From Paraglomus occultum (lineage: Eukaryota > Glomeromycota > Glomeromycetes > Paraglomerales > Paraglomeraceae): a DNA stretch of 30,424 bases. The stretch covers positions 1 to 30,424 of the forward strand of contig CAJVPJ010000294.1 in NCBI GenBank assembly GCA_910592205.1, given 5' to 3'. The position numbers and the translations under genes are program-made. A model generated the notes under the pieces. It worked only from the letters and a program-made list of their open reading frames with translations. It was not told the DNA's origin and made no database searches. Position 1 is the first letter of the stretch, and each line of letters begins with the position of its first letter. Positions 30,233-30,424 of the stretch are shown here, piece by piece.

Positions 30233-30315
30233 AATGGATTTGTGAGTCATGGCTATATTTCTGTTCAATCAAATCTCGCTATCAAAAGATTATTAACTCG
30301 TTATTATCATGTCAG

Positions 30316-30424
30316 GTCATGAATTGGGTCACTGGGCACTCAATCACACTGTAAAAGTCCTAGTAATATCACAAGCACAGATATTCATGCTGTTCTATGT
30401 GTTTTCTCAATTCATAAACAATAA
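30316..30424 (+). pseudogene. STE24: Orphan exon of a Ste24-type CAAX protease, cut by the window end
   Basis: After an acceptor GTCAG at 30311-30315 the frame reads HELGHWALNHTVKVLVIS then IFMLFYVFSQFINN and stays open to the edge. HExxH binds zinc, and HELGHW..xHTVK with the following membrane helix is diagnostic of Ste24, the ER protease that trims prenylated proteins. Ste24 needs about 280 more residues upstream, but 30232 ends another gene only 83 bp away and no upstream exon is visible in phase. It is therefore a 5'-truncated copy, or a contig junction. The 3' part beyond the window is unseen. Confidence 0.7.

Overview
The window looks like nuclear DNA of an AT-rich, intron-rich fungus. 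The protein set is fungal: Hda1-type deacetylase with an Arb2 domain, Trs65, Cmr1 and Scs7. Introns are mostly 65-110 nt with GT..AG ends, and HDA1 alone has 18 of them. Decayed Tc1/mariner and pogo-like transposons, AT-rich spacers and a glycosyltransferase/discoidin-like protein suggest an early-diverging lineage, most likely Glomeromycotina. The phylum is inferred from gene style, not from a marker.

Layout. 1-1.7 kb is a nest of dead DNA transposons: the right end of one Tc1 copy, a broken Tc1 transposase, a 533-bp pogo-like MITE inserted in that transposase at a TA, and a CENP-B-like transposase remnant. 1.7-3.4 kb is gene-free. 3.4-5.6 kb (+) encodes a type II membrane glycosyltransferase with a C-terminal F5/8C-like domain. 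5.65-6.86 kb (-) is an unrecognised helical-repeat protein, divergent from 7.08-10.6 kb (+) HDA1 (19 exons). 10.9-12.5 kb (+) is CMR1/WDR76. 12.7-14.9 kb (-) is an eIF4A-derived protein in which most catalytic helicase motifs are lost. 15.48-15.67 kb (-) is a U2 snRNA gene. 15.98-17.28 kb (-) is fatty-acid 2-hydroxylase SCS7, divergent from a disordered protein with RVxF (PP1-docking) motifs and a coding minisatellite (17.6-18.7 kb, +). 19.58-22.26 kb (+) is TRS65 (TRAPPII).

22.4-28.9 kb holds four mitochondrial genes: COQ9 (-) divergent from COX15 (+), a 62-aa twin-CX9C protein resembling complex I assembly factor NDUFAF8 (-), and MPC2 (-). An F-box protein (+) lies between the last two. 29.3-30.2 kb (+) resembles the C-terminal part of ZNF830/CCDC16, with what looks like a decayed zinc finger just upstream. 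The window ends in an orphan exon of a Ste24-type CAAX protease carrying HELGH.

Most genes are fragmented, so single ORFs show only pieces. The exon models were built by eye from splice sites, phase continuity and family motifs. All coding lengths sum to whole codons, but no transcript evidence was available.
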